DNA from: Streptomyces viridochromogenes
Lineage (GTDB): Bacteria > Actinomycetota > Actinomycetes > Streptomycetales > Streptomycetaceae
Length of the DNA: 64,000 bases
Reading direction: 5' to 3'
Assembly: GCF_001270495.1 (NCBI RefSeq)
Contig: NZ_LGUR01000201.1
Location: 1 to 64,000, forward strand
Shown here: piece after piece, positions 41,320 through 50,415 of the stretch
Layout: every line of letters begins with the position of its first letter
Numbering within the stretch: the stretch's first letter is position 1
The notes under the pieces: model-generated
The model's input: the letters and a program-made list of their open reading frames with translations, nothing else
What the model was told of the DNA's origin: nothing
Database searches by the model: none
Position numbers and translations under genes: made by a program

Positions 41320-42032
41320 CGGACAAGGCCATCGAGCAGATCCGTGAGCTGATCCGGACCGGTGCGCTGCCGCCCGGCTCGAGGCTCCCGCCGGAGCCGG
41401 ACCTGGCCGCCCAGCTGGGACTGTCCCGCAACCTCGCCCGGGAAGCGGTCAAGGCGTTGGCCGTCGCGCGGGTCCTGGATGTCCGGCGGGGCGACGGCAC
41501 CTATGTGACCAGCCTGCAGCCGAGCCTGCTCCTGGAGGGACTCGGGGGTGCGGTGGAGCTGCTCCAAGGTGACTCGGTCGCCCTGCAGGACCTCATGGAA
41601 GTACGGCGGCTCCTCGAACCGATGGCTGCGGCCCTTGCCGCCACCCGGATCTCCGACGCCCAGCTGGCCGAAGTGAAACGGCACCTGGACGCCATGCGTG
41701 AGGCCCACGACGACGTGGAGCAGCTCAACGCCCATGACGCCGCCTTCCACCGCGCCGTCGTCTCGGCCACGGGCAACGAGACCCTCCTCACTCTCCTGGA
41801 AGGGATCTCCGGCCGCACTCTGCGCGCCCGCATCTGGCGCGGTCTGGTCGACGACAAGGCCGCCGGCCGCACCCTGGCCGAGCACGAGGCGATCTTCAAC
41901 GCGCTGTCCACCCGGGATGCCGCCCTCAGCCAGGCCGCCGCACTGCTGCACGTGAGCAACACCGAGCAGTGGCTGAGGGAACACCTGCGCTCGGCCGAGT
42001 CCTTCCCCGTCCGGACGACAGAGCGGAAGTGA
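41310..42032 (+). CDS. FadR-subfamily GntR transcription regulator
   Basis: 240-residue repressor-type regulator. GTG at 41310 with GGGGGGAGGG upstream. N-terminal winged helix (LTDKAIEQIRELIRTGALPPG to RSRLPPEPDLAAQLGLSRN-type sequence, VLDVRRGDGTYV) and an all-helical FCD ligand domain (about 80-225) with the metal-binding Asp/His residues in AHDAAFHRAVVSATGN and AEHEAIFNAL. It follows the broken aldo-keto reductase and lies next to the GH29 gene, so a fucose or aldonate effector is a fair guess. It is the only DNA-binding regulator gene in the CAZyme block; it is not a LacI-family protein, so it probably does not bind the LacI-type palindromes. Confidence 0.9.
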   Translation: MSLTDKAIEQIRELIRTGALPPGSRLPPEPDLAAQLGLSRNLAREAVKALAVARVLDVRRGDGTYVTSLQPSLLLEGLGGAVELLQGDSVALQDLMEVRRLLEPMAAALAATRISDAQLAEVKRHLDAMREAHDDVEQLNAHDAAFHRAVVSATGNETLLTLLEGISGRTLRARIWRGLVDDKAAGRTLAEHEAIFNALSTRDAALSQAAALLHVSNTEQWLREHLRSAESFPVRTTERK

Positions 42033-42050
42033 CGGGCGGGCGGCGCCGGC

Positions 42051-43511
42051 TCACTGGGTGTAGAAGGTGGCGTCCGCCCGGTCGGTCGTCGTATTGAGAG
42101 CCTGGACGTACAGCAGGTAGTTGTAGTGGCGGATGTAGCGGCCCGGGAAGTTGTACGACTCGTACGAGACCCCGGCGGAGTCGGAGAGGCCGGCCCGGGC
42201 CGTGAAGGAGGCGTCAGCGGCGAACAGCGACGTCCCGTCGTTCTTCTCTACCCACACCTCGTTGTTCTTGTGGCGCAGGAAGTAGCCGGGGAAGTTCGCC
42301 GACTCCAGGGAGACGGTGCCCGTGTCGGCGAGACCGGCGACGACGCGGAACTGCGAGTCGGCGAGCGGGGAGACGTTCGGCTCGATCTTGGCGCGGTACT
42401 CCCAGTGCCGGATGAACCGGTCGGGGAAGTTGTACGAGGAGAGCCGGACCGGGGTGAGGCCGTCGGCGACCGGGATGCCGAAGTCGGGCGTGCCGTCGGC
42501 CTTCCAGTAGATCTTCTGCACGCGGGTGCGGCGGTTGGGGTCGTTGAGCGGGGAACCGCTGATGTCCTTGTAGCTGCGGTCGTGGTAGACGAGGATGTCC
42601 GACTTGCCGTCCTCGGAGACCGTGAACTGGTTGTGCCCGGGGCCGTACTGGCTGGTGGCGGCGAAGCTGGCGAAGACCGGGCCGGTGCTCTTGGCCCACG
42701 ACGAGGCGCTCAGCAGGTCGGCCGAGGCGGATGCGGTCAGCATGCCCATGCAGTAGTTGGCGTCGGTGGCACTGGCCGAGAAGGTTATGAAGACCTTGCC
42801 GCCCCGCTGGATCACGGCCGGGCCCTCGTTGACCGTCTCCCCTCCGGCGGTCTCCCACGAGGCGGTCGGCCGGCTGATCATGACCGGTGTGCCGGTGATG
42901 GTCCACGGGCTGGACATCCGCGCCACGTAGATGTTGGTGCCGCGGCCGACGGCCGGGTCGTTCTGCGCCCAGGAGAGGTAGCGGGTGCCGTTGACGGCGA
43001 AGGTCGTCGCGTCCAGGGAGAAAGTGTCCAGCGGCAGGGCGATACGGCCCTTCTCCGTCCAAGTGCCGGTGATCGGGTTCGCGGCCGTGCACTCCAGGAC
43101 GTACGGCCGGATCCGCCAGATGTCGTTGGCGGCGCCGGCGGCGAAGTAGATGTACCACTTGCCGTCGATGAAGTGGATCTCCGGAGCCCAGATATGGGCG
43201 CCCATCTCACCGGTGGAGTGCTTCGTCCAGATGGTCGTCTCGGCGGCAGACATGAGCCCCTGGATCGTGGTGGCCCGGCGCAGCACGATCCGGTCGTACG
43301 CCGGGACCGTGGCGGTGAAGTAGTAGAGACCGTCCGTGTGCTTGAAGATGTGCGGGTCGGCCCGCTGCTCGGCGATGGTGTTCGTGTACGTCACACCGGG
43401 GGAGGCGGGCACGGCGGCGTGGGCGGTACCGGCCGAGACACCGGTGACGGTGGCGGCGGCCGAGCCGGCGATCATGCCGAGGACCGTTCGACGGGTGAGT
43501 GCAGGTCTCAC
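42051..43511 (-). CDS. Secreted GH43 exo-alpha-L-arabinofuranosidase with CBM42
   Basis: 486 residues. The GTG at 43511 follows GAGGGAGTACTCC and starts a Tat signal (ALTRRTVLGMIAG, cleavage near AHAAV). GH43 propeller: base Asp in AEQRADPHIFKHTDG, Asp in PLDTFSLDATTFAVNG, acid Glu in GETVNEGPAVIQRGG and QYGPGHNQFTVSEDG. From about residue 345 a CBM42/AbfB domain has three repeats (SYNFPDRFIRHWEYRA, SANFPGYFLRHKNNE, SYNFPGRYIRHYNYLL). The arrangement matches the well-known S. avermitilis exo-1,5-alpha-L-arabinofuranosidase Araf43A. An arabinose-type operator lies about 65-90 bases upstream. Confidence 0.9.
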   Translation of the reverse strand: MRPALTRRTVLGMIAGSAAATVTGVSAGTAHAAVPASPGVTYTNTIAEQRADPHIFKHTDGLYYFTATVPAYDRIVLRRATTIQGLMSAAETTIWTKHSTGEMGAHIWAPEIHFIDGKWYIYFAAGAANDIWRIRPYVLECTAANPITGTWTEKGRIALPLDTFSLDATTFAVNGTRYLSWAQNDPAVGRGTNIYVARMSSPWTITGTPVMISRPTASWETAGGETVNEGPAVIQRGGKVFITFSASATDANYCMGMLTASASADLLSASSWAKSTGPVFASFAATSQYGPGHNQFTVSEDGKSDILVYHDRSYKDISGSPLNDPNRRTRVQKIYWKADGTPDFGIPVADGLTPVRLSSYNFPDRFIRHWEYRAKIEPNVSPLADSQFRVVAGLADTGTVSLESANFPGYFLRHKNNEVWVEKNDGTSLFAADASFTARAGLSDSAGVSYESYNFPGRYIRHYNYLLYVQALNTTTDRADATFYTQ

Positions 43512-43572
43512 GGAGTACTCCCTCTGGTGCTGGTACTGGTGCTGGTGGTGCGGCGGACGCCTCTTCACACAT

Positions 43573-43600
43573 GGCCGATATATCGAACACCGTTCGTAAG
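43573..43600 (-). promoter_or_regulatory. Arabinose-type operator (site B) before GH43-CBM42
   Basis: Minus strand GTTCGATATATCGGCC, preceded by ACGAACGGT so that CGAAC-N3-GTTCG (43584-43596) forms an extra inverted repeat overlapping CGATATATCG (43576-43585). The same composite design is seen at sites C and D. Confidence 0.7.
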
Positions 43601-43755
43601 CTCGGCCGGAAGATAAGTTCTGCACCTCTCTCCGTCAACACTCGTCACGCAAGTATCCGGAGCGTCTTCCCGCCGTCGAGAAGTGAGGCTCGCGCTGCTC
43701 CGGGTCGGATGTGTTGACGCGACCTGTTTGCCCCCTTAGTGTCTGCCCACTTCTG

Positions 43756-43779
43756 CGAACGCTGTTCGATATCACGTAC
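43756..43779 (+). promoter_or_regulatory. Arabinose-type operator (site C) before the GH43 pseudogene
   Basis: CGAACGCTGTTCG (43756-43768) runs into GTTCGATATCACGTAC. It lies about 50-75 bases before the start codon at 43830. Confidence 0.65.
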
Positions 43780-43829
43780 GGGACCGTCTTTCGCCCGGTG
43801 TGGCATCTGCAGAACGACAGGAGATGTAC

Positions 43830-44586
43830 ATGCGCACGCTTCTCTCCCGGCTGGCGGCGATACTGGTCGCCGCCAGCCTGCTCTTCACAGGCCAAGTCCT
43901 GACCACACCGGACCGGGCGGCCGCCGCCGATCCCGGCTACCTGATGGTGCACTTCACCGGGGAGGGGGCGACCAACCAGCAGATGTACCTGTCCCACAGC
44001 ACGGACGGTCTGCACTGGAACGACCTCAATGGCGGCGGCATGGTCCTGCGCTCCACGGTCGGTACGAAGGGGGTGCGCGACCCCGCATTCGTGAGATCTC
44101 CGACGGCAGCAAGTACTGGATCATCGCCACCGACCCGTGCTGGGGCTGCGGGTCGACCGTGGACGGCTCCATCAACAACGGCAGCCGCAGCATCGTGGTG
44201 TGGGAGTCGACAGACCTGGTCACCTGGTGGGAGCCGTGGCTGCTCAACGTCGCCGGCGCGATCCCCGACGGACGCAACGCATGGGCGCCCGAGGCGATCT
44301 GGGACCCCGAGACCAACGACTACGTCCTGTACTGGGCGACGAACGTGCCCTTCAACGGCGCGACGAAGCACCGCACCTTCTACGCCCGCACCAGCGACTT
44401 CCGCACCATCACCACCCCGCAGCTCTACATCGACCGCCCCGGCACCCAGGAGATCATCGACACCCAGATCATCGAGATGCCCTCCGGCGTCGGCAACTAC
44501 CGCTACGTGCGGGCCTCCGGCGACGGGCAGATCACCCTCGAAGGCAGCAACTCGATCCTCGGCACCTGGACCAGGCTCGGTGACCT
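43830..44586 (+). pseudogene. Truncated, frameshifted GH43 arabinofuranosidase paralogue
   Basis: Starts like the intact gene at 46253 (GCAGAACGACAGGAGA leader, MRTLLSRLAAILVAASLLFT signal, DPGYLMVHFTGEGATNQQMY). Near 44096 one base is missing (CTCCG where the paralogue has CCCCGG), switching the frame; then SKYWIIATDPCWGCG, NAWAPEAIWDPETNDYVLYW and RYVRASGDGQITLEGSNSIL continue. Similarity to GH43 stops at LGDL near 44586, where an IS256 transposase tail begins. The rest of the catalytic domain and the CBM42 are gone. It is convergent with the intact paralogue. Confidence 0.85.
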
Positions 44587-44819
44587 CGCATCCGCAAGGC
44601 CGTCCGCGCCCGCGGACATTTCCCCAATGAGGCCGCCGCGTTGAAGTGCGTCTACATGGCCCTGATGAGCCTGGACCCGACCGGGAAGGGTCGCAAACGG
44701 TGGACCATGCGCTGGAAGGCTCCACTCAACGCCTTCCAGATCGCCTTCGAGGGACGCCTCACCCCGAGCAACAACTGACCACTTAACAACCAAGATCAGC
44801 CGTTAAGTTGACACACCCC
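44587..44819 (+). mobile_element. 3' remnant of an IS256-family insertion sequence
   Basis: The frame RIRKAVRARGHFPNEAAALK, CVYMALMSLDPTGKGRKRW, TMRWKAPLNAFQIAFEGRL ending at TGA 44776-44778 is the C-terminus of an IS256/Mutator transposase. GCCGTTAAGTTGACACACCCC (44799-44819) has the look of the IS256 terminal inverted repeat (GGGTGTGTCAACTTAACGG inward). It abuts the stop codon of the next gene at 44823. The 5' part of the IS is missing. Confidence 0.75.
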
Positions 44820-44822
44820 GGG

Positions 44823-46253
44823 TCAGTTCGTCACGCGGAAGGTGGCGTCGCTGCGTCCTGTCGCGGTGGTGATCGGGTCGAGGCGGAGTTGGTAGGCGTA
44901 GTGGCGGATGTATCGGTCGGGGTGGTTGTACGACTGGAAGGACGACCAGCTCGCGTCGGCGAGCCCCGCGACCTGCCGGAAGGTGGCGTCCGCGGCGAAC
45001 TGGGCGGTGCCGTCGTTGCGGACCAGCTGGAAGTCGTATCCGGAGTGTCGCAGGAAGTACCCGCGGTAGTTCACCGATTCGAAGGAGACGGTGCCGGAGC
45101 CCGCCAGGCCGGGCCGCAGCCGGAACTGGGCGTCCGGGCCGGTGATGTTCTGGTCGATGCGCACGTCGAGGTTGGCGTGCCGCACGTACCGGTCCTGGAA
45201 GTTGTACGACTGGAGGCGCTGGGCGGGGATGTCGCTCCAGCGTGCGAGCACGCGGGACTCCTCGGCGGTCGTGAGGTTCAGGATCGAGCCGTGGCGCTTC
45301 TTCGTGACGCCCATGGAGTAGGTTCCCGACGCCGGAATCCGGTAGGTGCCGGGGGCGGAGGGGTTGGTCGTCGTGACCGGCATGTACCCGCGTCCGGAGG
45401 AGTACTGGTCGAGGTAGAGCGCCCACTCGTTGCGGTCGCGGAACTTCATCCACATCGGGCCCTCGACCTGGGAGCCGGTGAGGCCGATGCCGGAGAGGTT
45501 GCCGAGATTGGTCCAGGTTCCGAGGATCGAGTTGCTGCCTTCGAGGGTGATCTGCCCGTCGCCGGAGGCCCGCACATAGCGGTGGTTGCCGACGCCGGCC
45601 GGCATCTCGACGATCTGGGTGTCGATGATCTCCTGCATGCCGGGGCGGTCGATGTAGAGCTGCGGGGTGGTGATGGTGCGGAAGTCGCTGGTGTGGGCGT
45701 AGTAGATGCGGTGCTTCTTTACGCCGTCGACCGGCTTGTTCGTCGCCCAGTACAGGACGTAGTCGTTGGAGGCCGGGTCCCAGATCGCTTCCGGCGCCCA
45801 GGCGTTGCGTCCGTCGGGGATCGCGCCGGCGACGTTGAGCAGCCACGGCTCCGACCAGTTGATCAGGTCCGTCGACTCCCACACCACGAGGTTGCGGCTG
45901 CCGTTGTACACGGCGGCCTCCCAGTTCTGCCCGCAGCTGATGCACAGGTCGGTCGCGATGATCCAGTACTTGTCACCGTCCGGGGATCTCACCAGTGCGG
46001 GGTCGCGCACCCCCTTCGTGCCGACCGTGGAGCGAAGGGCAATTCCGCCGCCGTTGGGATCGGTCCAGTTCAGGCCGTCCGTGCTGTACGAGAAGTAGAT
46101 CTGCTGACCGTTCGCCCCCTCCCCGATGAAGTGCGTCATCAGGTAGCCCGGGTCGGCGGCGGCCGCCCGGTCCGGTGTGATCAAGGCTTGGCCTGTGAAG
46201 AGCAGGCACGCGGCGAGCAGTATCGCCGACAGCCGGGCGCGAAGCGCGGACAT
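44823..46253 (-). CDS. Secreted GH43-CBM42 arabinofuranosidase (intact paralogue)
   Basis: 476 residues. ATG at 46253 follows ACAGGAGAC; Sec signal (MSALRARLSAILLAACLLF, cleavage near RAAAAD). GH43-like propeller: SYSTDGLNWTD, GVRDPALVRSPDGDKYWIIA, NAWAPEAIWDPASNDYVLYW, DTQIVEMPAG, QVEGPMWMKFRDRNEW (acid Glu region). A CBM42 follows from about residue 330 with SYNFQDRYVRHANLD, SVNYRGYFLRHSG and SYNHPDRYIRHYAYQL. It is probably an alpha-L-arabinofuranosidase or exo-arabinanase. Its close relative at 43830 is decayed. Operator D lies about 245 bases upstream. Confidence 0.88.
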   Translation of the reverse strand: MSALRARLSAILLAACLLFTGQALITPDRAAAADPGYLMTHFIGEGANGQQIYFSYSTDGLNWTDPNGGGIALRSTVGTKGVRDPALVRSPDGDKYWIIATDLCISCGQNWEAAVYNGSRNLVVWESTDLINWSEPWLLNVAGAIPDGRNAWAPEAIWDPASNDYVLYWATNKPVDGVKKHRIYYAHTSDFRTITTPQLYIDRPGMQEIIDTQIVEMPAGVGNHRYVRASGDGQITLEGSNSILGTWTNLGNLSGIGLTGSQVEGPMWMKFRDRNEWALYLDQYSSGRGYMPVTTTNPSAPGTYRIPASGTYSMGVTKKRHGSILNLTTAEESRVLARWSDIPAQRLQSYNFQDRYVRHANLDVRIDQNITGPDAQFRLRPGLAGSGTVSFESVNYRGYFLRHSGYDFQLVRNDGTAQFAADATFRQVAGLADASWSSFQSYNHPDRYIRHYAYQLRLDPITTATGRSDATFRVTN

Positions 46254-46495
46254 GTATGTCTCCTGTCGTTCTGCAAAGGCCACCACCGGGCGCGCGGAAG
46301 GGGCCGACTGATTCCGGGTGCCGCATGTCTCCCGTGTGCGGTGTGCTTCGCCGTGGTGACGGCACGCTTGTCACCCGAGTGGGGCGGTCGGGTGCGGGGG
46401 CCGACCGAGCGGTTGTCGATGCGAGCGGGGTCTCGGTCTCCACTGCCGGGGAGGTGGAGCCTCCGTATCCGACTCCCTGTCCGCCGAGGTGAGTT

Positions 46496-46522
46496 GTCCG
46501 ATAAATCGAACGGCGTTCGTAA
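46496..46522 (-). promoter_or_regulatory. Arabinose-type operator (site D) upstream of GH43-CBM42
   Basis: Minus strand GTTCGATTTATCGGAC; on the plus strand CGAACGGCGTTCG (46507-46519) forms the second inverted repeat, as at site B. It is unusually far (about 245 bases) from the start codon, implying a long leader. Confidence 0.65.
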
Positions 46523-46619
46523 AGTCGGGCAGACGCTAAGTGCGAGGAGCGGGATGCGTCAATACCTCCGGCAGCAGTAGCCCGTGGGACCTGAAAAGGT
46601 GTCGCAGTCGGTCAGCATG

Positions 46620-46995
46620 GCGTTCCATCGGAGCAGGCCTGGCTGACGCCCAGCGTGCCCCGGCCACCGAAGCCCCGCTCGATGAAGTTCACGTCGGCCG
46701 GCCGCCCACCCGGTGGTGACGGCGCCACCAGGGTGGCCGAATGGCCCGCCCGTAGCGTGGGGTTCGTACGGATCCGGGCCAACGCGGCCACCGGCGGGTA
46801 CGCCAACATGGGCGGCGTCAGGATCGGCGGCCGGACGGCCAAGCCGGCCCTGGTCTCCACCACGCTGCCCGGCGACGGCACCGTCTACCGACCGTCACCA
46901 ACACCGGCGATGGCTACTACAAGATCAAGGGTGTGGGCAGCGGCAAGCTGCTGGAGGTCGCAGTACAGACCGTGGAGATGCCCGCTGCCTCCACG
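46620..46995 (+). pseudogene. Unidentified exoenzyme remnant with a ricin-type repeat
   Basis: No intact frame. Shifted frames give WPARSVGFVRIRANAATGG and, at 46900-46965, TNTGDGYYKIKGVGSGKLLE, the latter like a CBM13 alpha-repeat (YYKI..V.SGKLLEV). Probably the tail of a carbohydrate-active enzyme gene broken by deletions; the family cannot be named. Confidence 0.4.
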
Positions 46996-47036
46996 GTCTG
47001 CCGTTCGCGCTCGAAGTCCCGGTCCCGGTGCAGGAG

Positions 47037-47077
47037 GGGCAGTCCCCGCAGCTTGGTCCGCTGTCGTGGGACTGCCC
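47037..47077 (-). terminator. Hairpin after the GH27 gene
   Basis: GGGCAGTCCC (47037-47046) pairs with GGGACTGCCC (47068-47077), starting 24 bases after the stop codon at 47101. Confidence 0.6.
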
Positions 47078-47100
47078 TCTTCCGACCGGACGTCTGCCTG

Positions 47101-48747
47101 TTACGGGAGCGTGGTCCACTTCTGGTTGTTCTGGCCGTTGCAGGTCCACAGGATGCCCGGGGTCCCGTTGGCGGTCCCGGCCCCGTTGACGTCGAGGCAC
47201 AGCCCGGCATGGACGTTGCGGATCGACCCGTCGGAACCGACGGTCCACTTCTGGTTGTTCTGGCCGTTGCAGGACCAGATGATGACCGGCGTGCCGTTGG
47301 TGGTGCCCTGGTTGGAGGCGTCCAGGCACTTGTCGCCGTAGACGCGGATCTCGCCGCCGGCCCAGGTGGTCCACAGCTGGTTGGCGGCCGTGTGGCAGTC
47401 CCAGATCAGCGTCTTGGTCCCGGCCGCCGTGGCGGCACCGTCCACGTCCAGGCAGCGGCCGGACCCGGTACCGCGCAGGCGTGCGGTGGTGGAGGCCAGG
47501 GGGCTGCCGCCGGTCACCTTGAACACGGCGACACCGTGCGCGGGGACGCTGGCCGAGATCTGCCCGGAGGTAGTCGACGTGCCGCCGGTCCACAGGTCGG
47601 TGAGAGTGAACGAGCCGCCGGACAGGCCGACTTGTGCGGCCGTGGTGGTGACGGTCGCGGTGTTGCTGCCTCGGTTGAACAGGCCGACCGCGACGGAGCC
47701 GTCGGACAGGGGCTTGGCGAACACCTCGGTGTCGCCGTCGTCGCGGACTCGGCGTCCGCCCGCGCCCAGCGAGTCCTGGTTGACCGCGAGCAGGCGCGGG
47801 TTGCGCAGGATGGCGCTCACGTCGGCGGACATGGTGCGGATGTCGTTGCCGGCCATGAGCGGGGCACTCATGAGTGCCCACAGGGCGAAGTGGGAGCGGG
47901 ACTCGGTCAGGGACAGGCCGGGGCGGCCGACGACCAGCATGTCGGGGTCGTTCCAGTGTCCGGGACCCGACTGCGCGGCGAGCGGGGCGGTGACGTCGAG
48001 GACGTTGCCGACGCCCATCGGGTAGCTGTTGGTGTTGTTGTTCTGCCAGATGTCGAGCAGGTCCTCGGTCGTCCGCCACAGGTCGGCGACCTCGCCCCAG
48101 TTGTACTTGTCGCCGGTGGGGGAGTGGAAGCTGTTGGGGTTGATGCTGTAGACGATCGGACGGCCGGTGGCGCGCAGGGCGTCCCGCATGATGGTGAACT
48201 GTGCGATCTGCTCGCTGAGGGTGCCGCTGCCGGAGCACCAGTCGTACTTGAGGTAGTCCACGCCCCAGGAGGCGAACGTGGTGGCGTCCTGGGCCTCGTG
48301 GCCCTTGCTGCCCGTGGAGCCGGGGTAGGTGCCCACGCCCTGGGCGCACGTTTTCTCGTTGGGGGCCTGGTAGATGCCGAACTTCAGGCCCTTGCTGTGG
48401 ATGTAGTCCCCGAGCGCCTTCATGCCGCTGGGGAACTTGGTGGGGTTGGCCCGCAGGTTGCCGGCCGCGTCACGCTGCGGGTCGAACCAGCAGTCGTCGA
48501 CCACCACGTACCGGTATCCGGCGTCCCGCATACCCGAGGACACCATCGCGTCGGCGGCCCCGCGGACCTGCGCCTCGGTGATCCCGCACCCGAAGCTGTT
48601 CCAGCTGTTCCAGCCCAGCGGAGGGGTGAGCGCGGGGCTGCCCGGTGCGGCCTCGGCGGTCGCGCCGACGGAGGCGGTGACGGTGGCGGTGAGCGTCAGT
48701 GCGGTGGCTGTGAGGAGACGCAGCAGTCGTCTGTGTATGGGGACCAT
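47101..48747 (-). CDS. Secreted GH27 alpha-galactosidase/beta-L-arabinopyranosidase with CBM13
   Basis: Retaining GH27 enzyme, 548 residues. ATG at 48747 follows GAAGGAA; Sec signal (MVPIHRRLLRLLTATALTL, cleavage near AEAAP). TPPLGWNSWNSFGCGI opening, VVVDDCWF, nucleophile Asp in VDYLKYDWCSG and acid/base Asp in GHWNDPDMLVVG; then a beta domain and a C-terminal ricin-type CBM13 (about 425-548, GRCLDVDGA, KCLDASNQG, LCLDVNGAG). GH27-CBM13 proteins of this design in Streptomyces include the beta-L-arabinopyranosidase Arap27A of S. avermitilis, and the arabinan-oriented neighbours favour that role, though galactosidase activity cannot be excluded. Confidence 0.88.
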   Translation of the reverse strand: MVPIHRRLLRLLTATALTLTATVTASVGATAEAAPGSPALTPPLGWNSWNSFGCGITEAQVRGAADAMVSSGMRDAGYRYVVVDDCWFDPQRDAAGNLRANPTKFPSGMKALGDYIHSKGLKFGIYQAPNEKTCAQGVGTYPGSTGSKGHEAQDATTFASWGVDYLKYDWCSGSGTLSEQIAQFTIMRDALRATGRPIVYSINPNSFHSPTGDKYNWGEVADLWRTTEDLLDIWQNNNTNSYPMGVGNVLDVTAPLAAQSGPGHWNDPDMLVVGRPGLSLTESRSHFALWALMSAPLMAGNDIRTMSADVSAILRNPRLLAVNQDSLGAGGRRVRDDGDTEVFAKPLSDGSVAVGLFNRGSNTATVTTTAAQVGLSGGSFTLTDLWTGGTSTTSGQISASVPAHGVAVFKVTGGSPLASTTARLRGTGSGRCLDVDGAATAAGTKTLIWDCHTAANQLWTTWAGGEIRVYGDKCLDASNQGTTNGTPVIIWSCNGQNNQKWTVGSDGSIRNVHAGLCLDVNGAGTANGTPGILWTCNGQNNQKWTTLP

Positions 48748-48783
48748 GGGGGGTTCCTTCCTGGGAGACAAGGCGGAAGCAGT

Positions 48784-48814
48784 TTGTGACCGTGCCTGAC
48801 AGGCACGGTCACAA
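48784..48814 (-). terminator. Strong hairpin between GH62 and GH27
   Basis: TTGTGACCGTGCCT (48784-48797) and AGGCACGGTCACAA (48801-48814) form a perfect 14-bp stem with a 3-base loop, in the 90-base gap between the GH62 stop and GH27 start. It should end GH62 transcripts; no separate GH27 promoter or operator is evident in the remaining space. Confidence 0.85.
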
Positions 48815-48837
48815 GCTTCTGGTCGTGTGCCCGCGGG

Positions 48838-50415
<1,578 letters not shown>

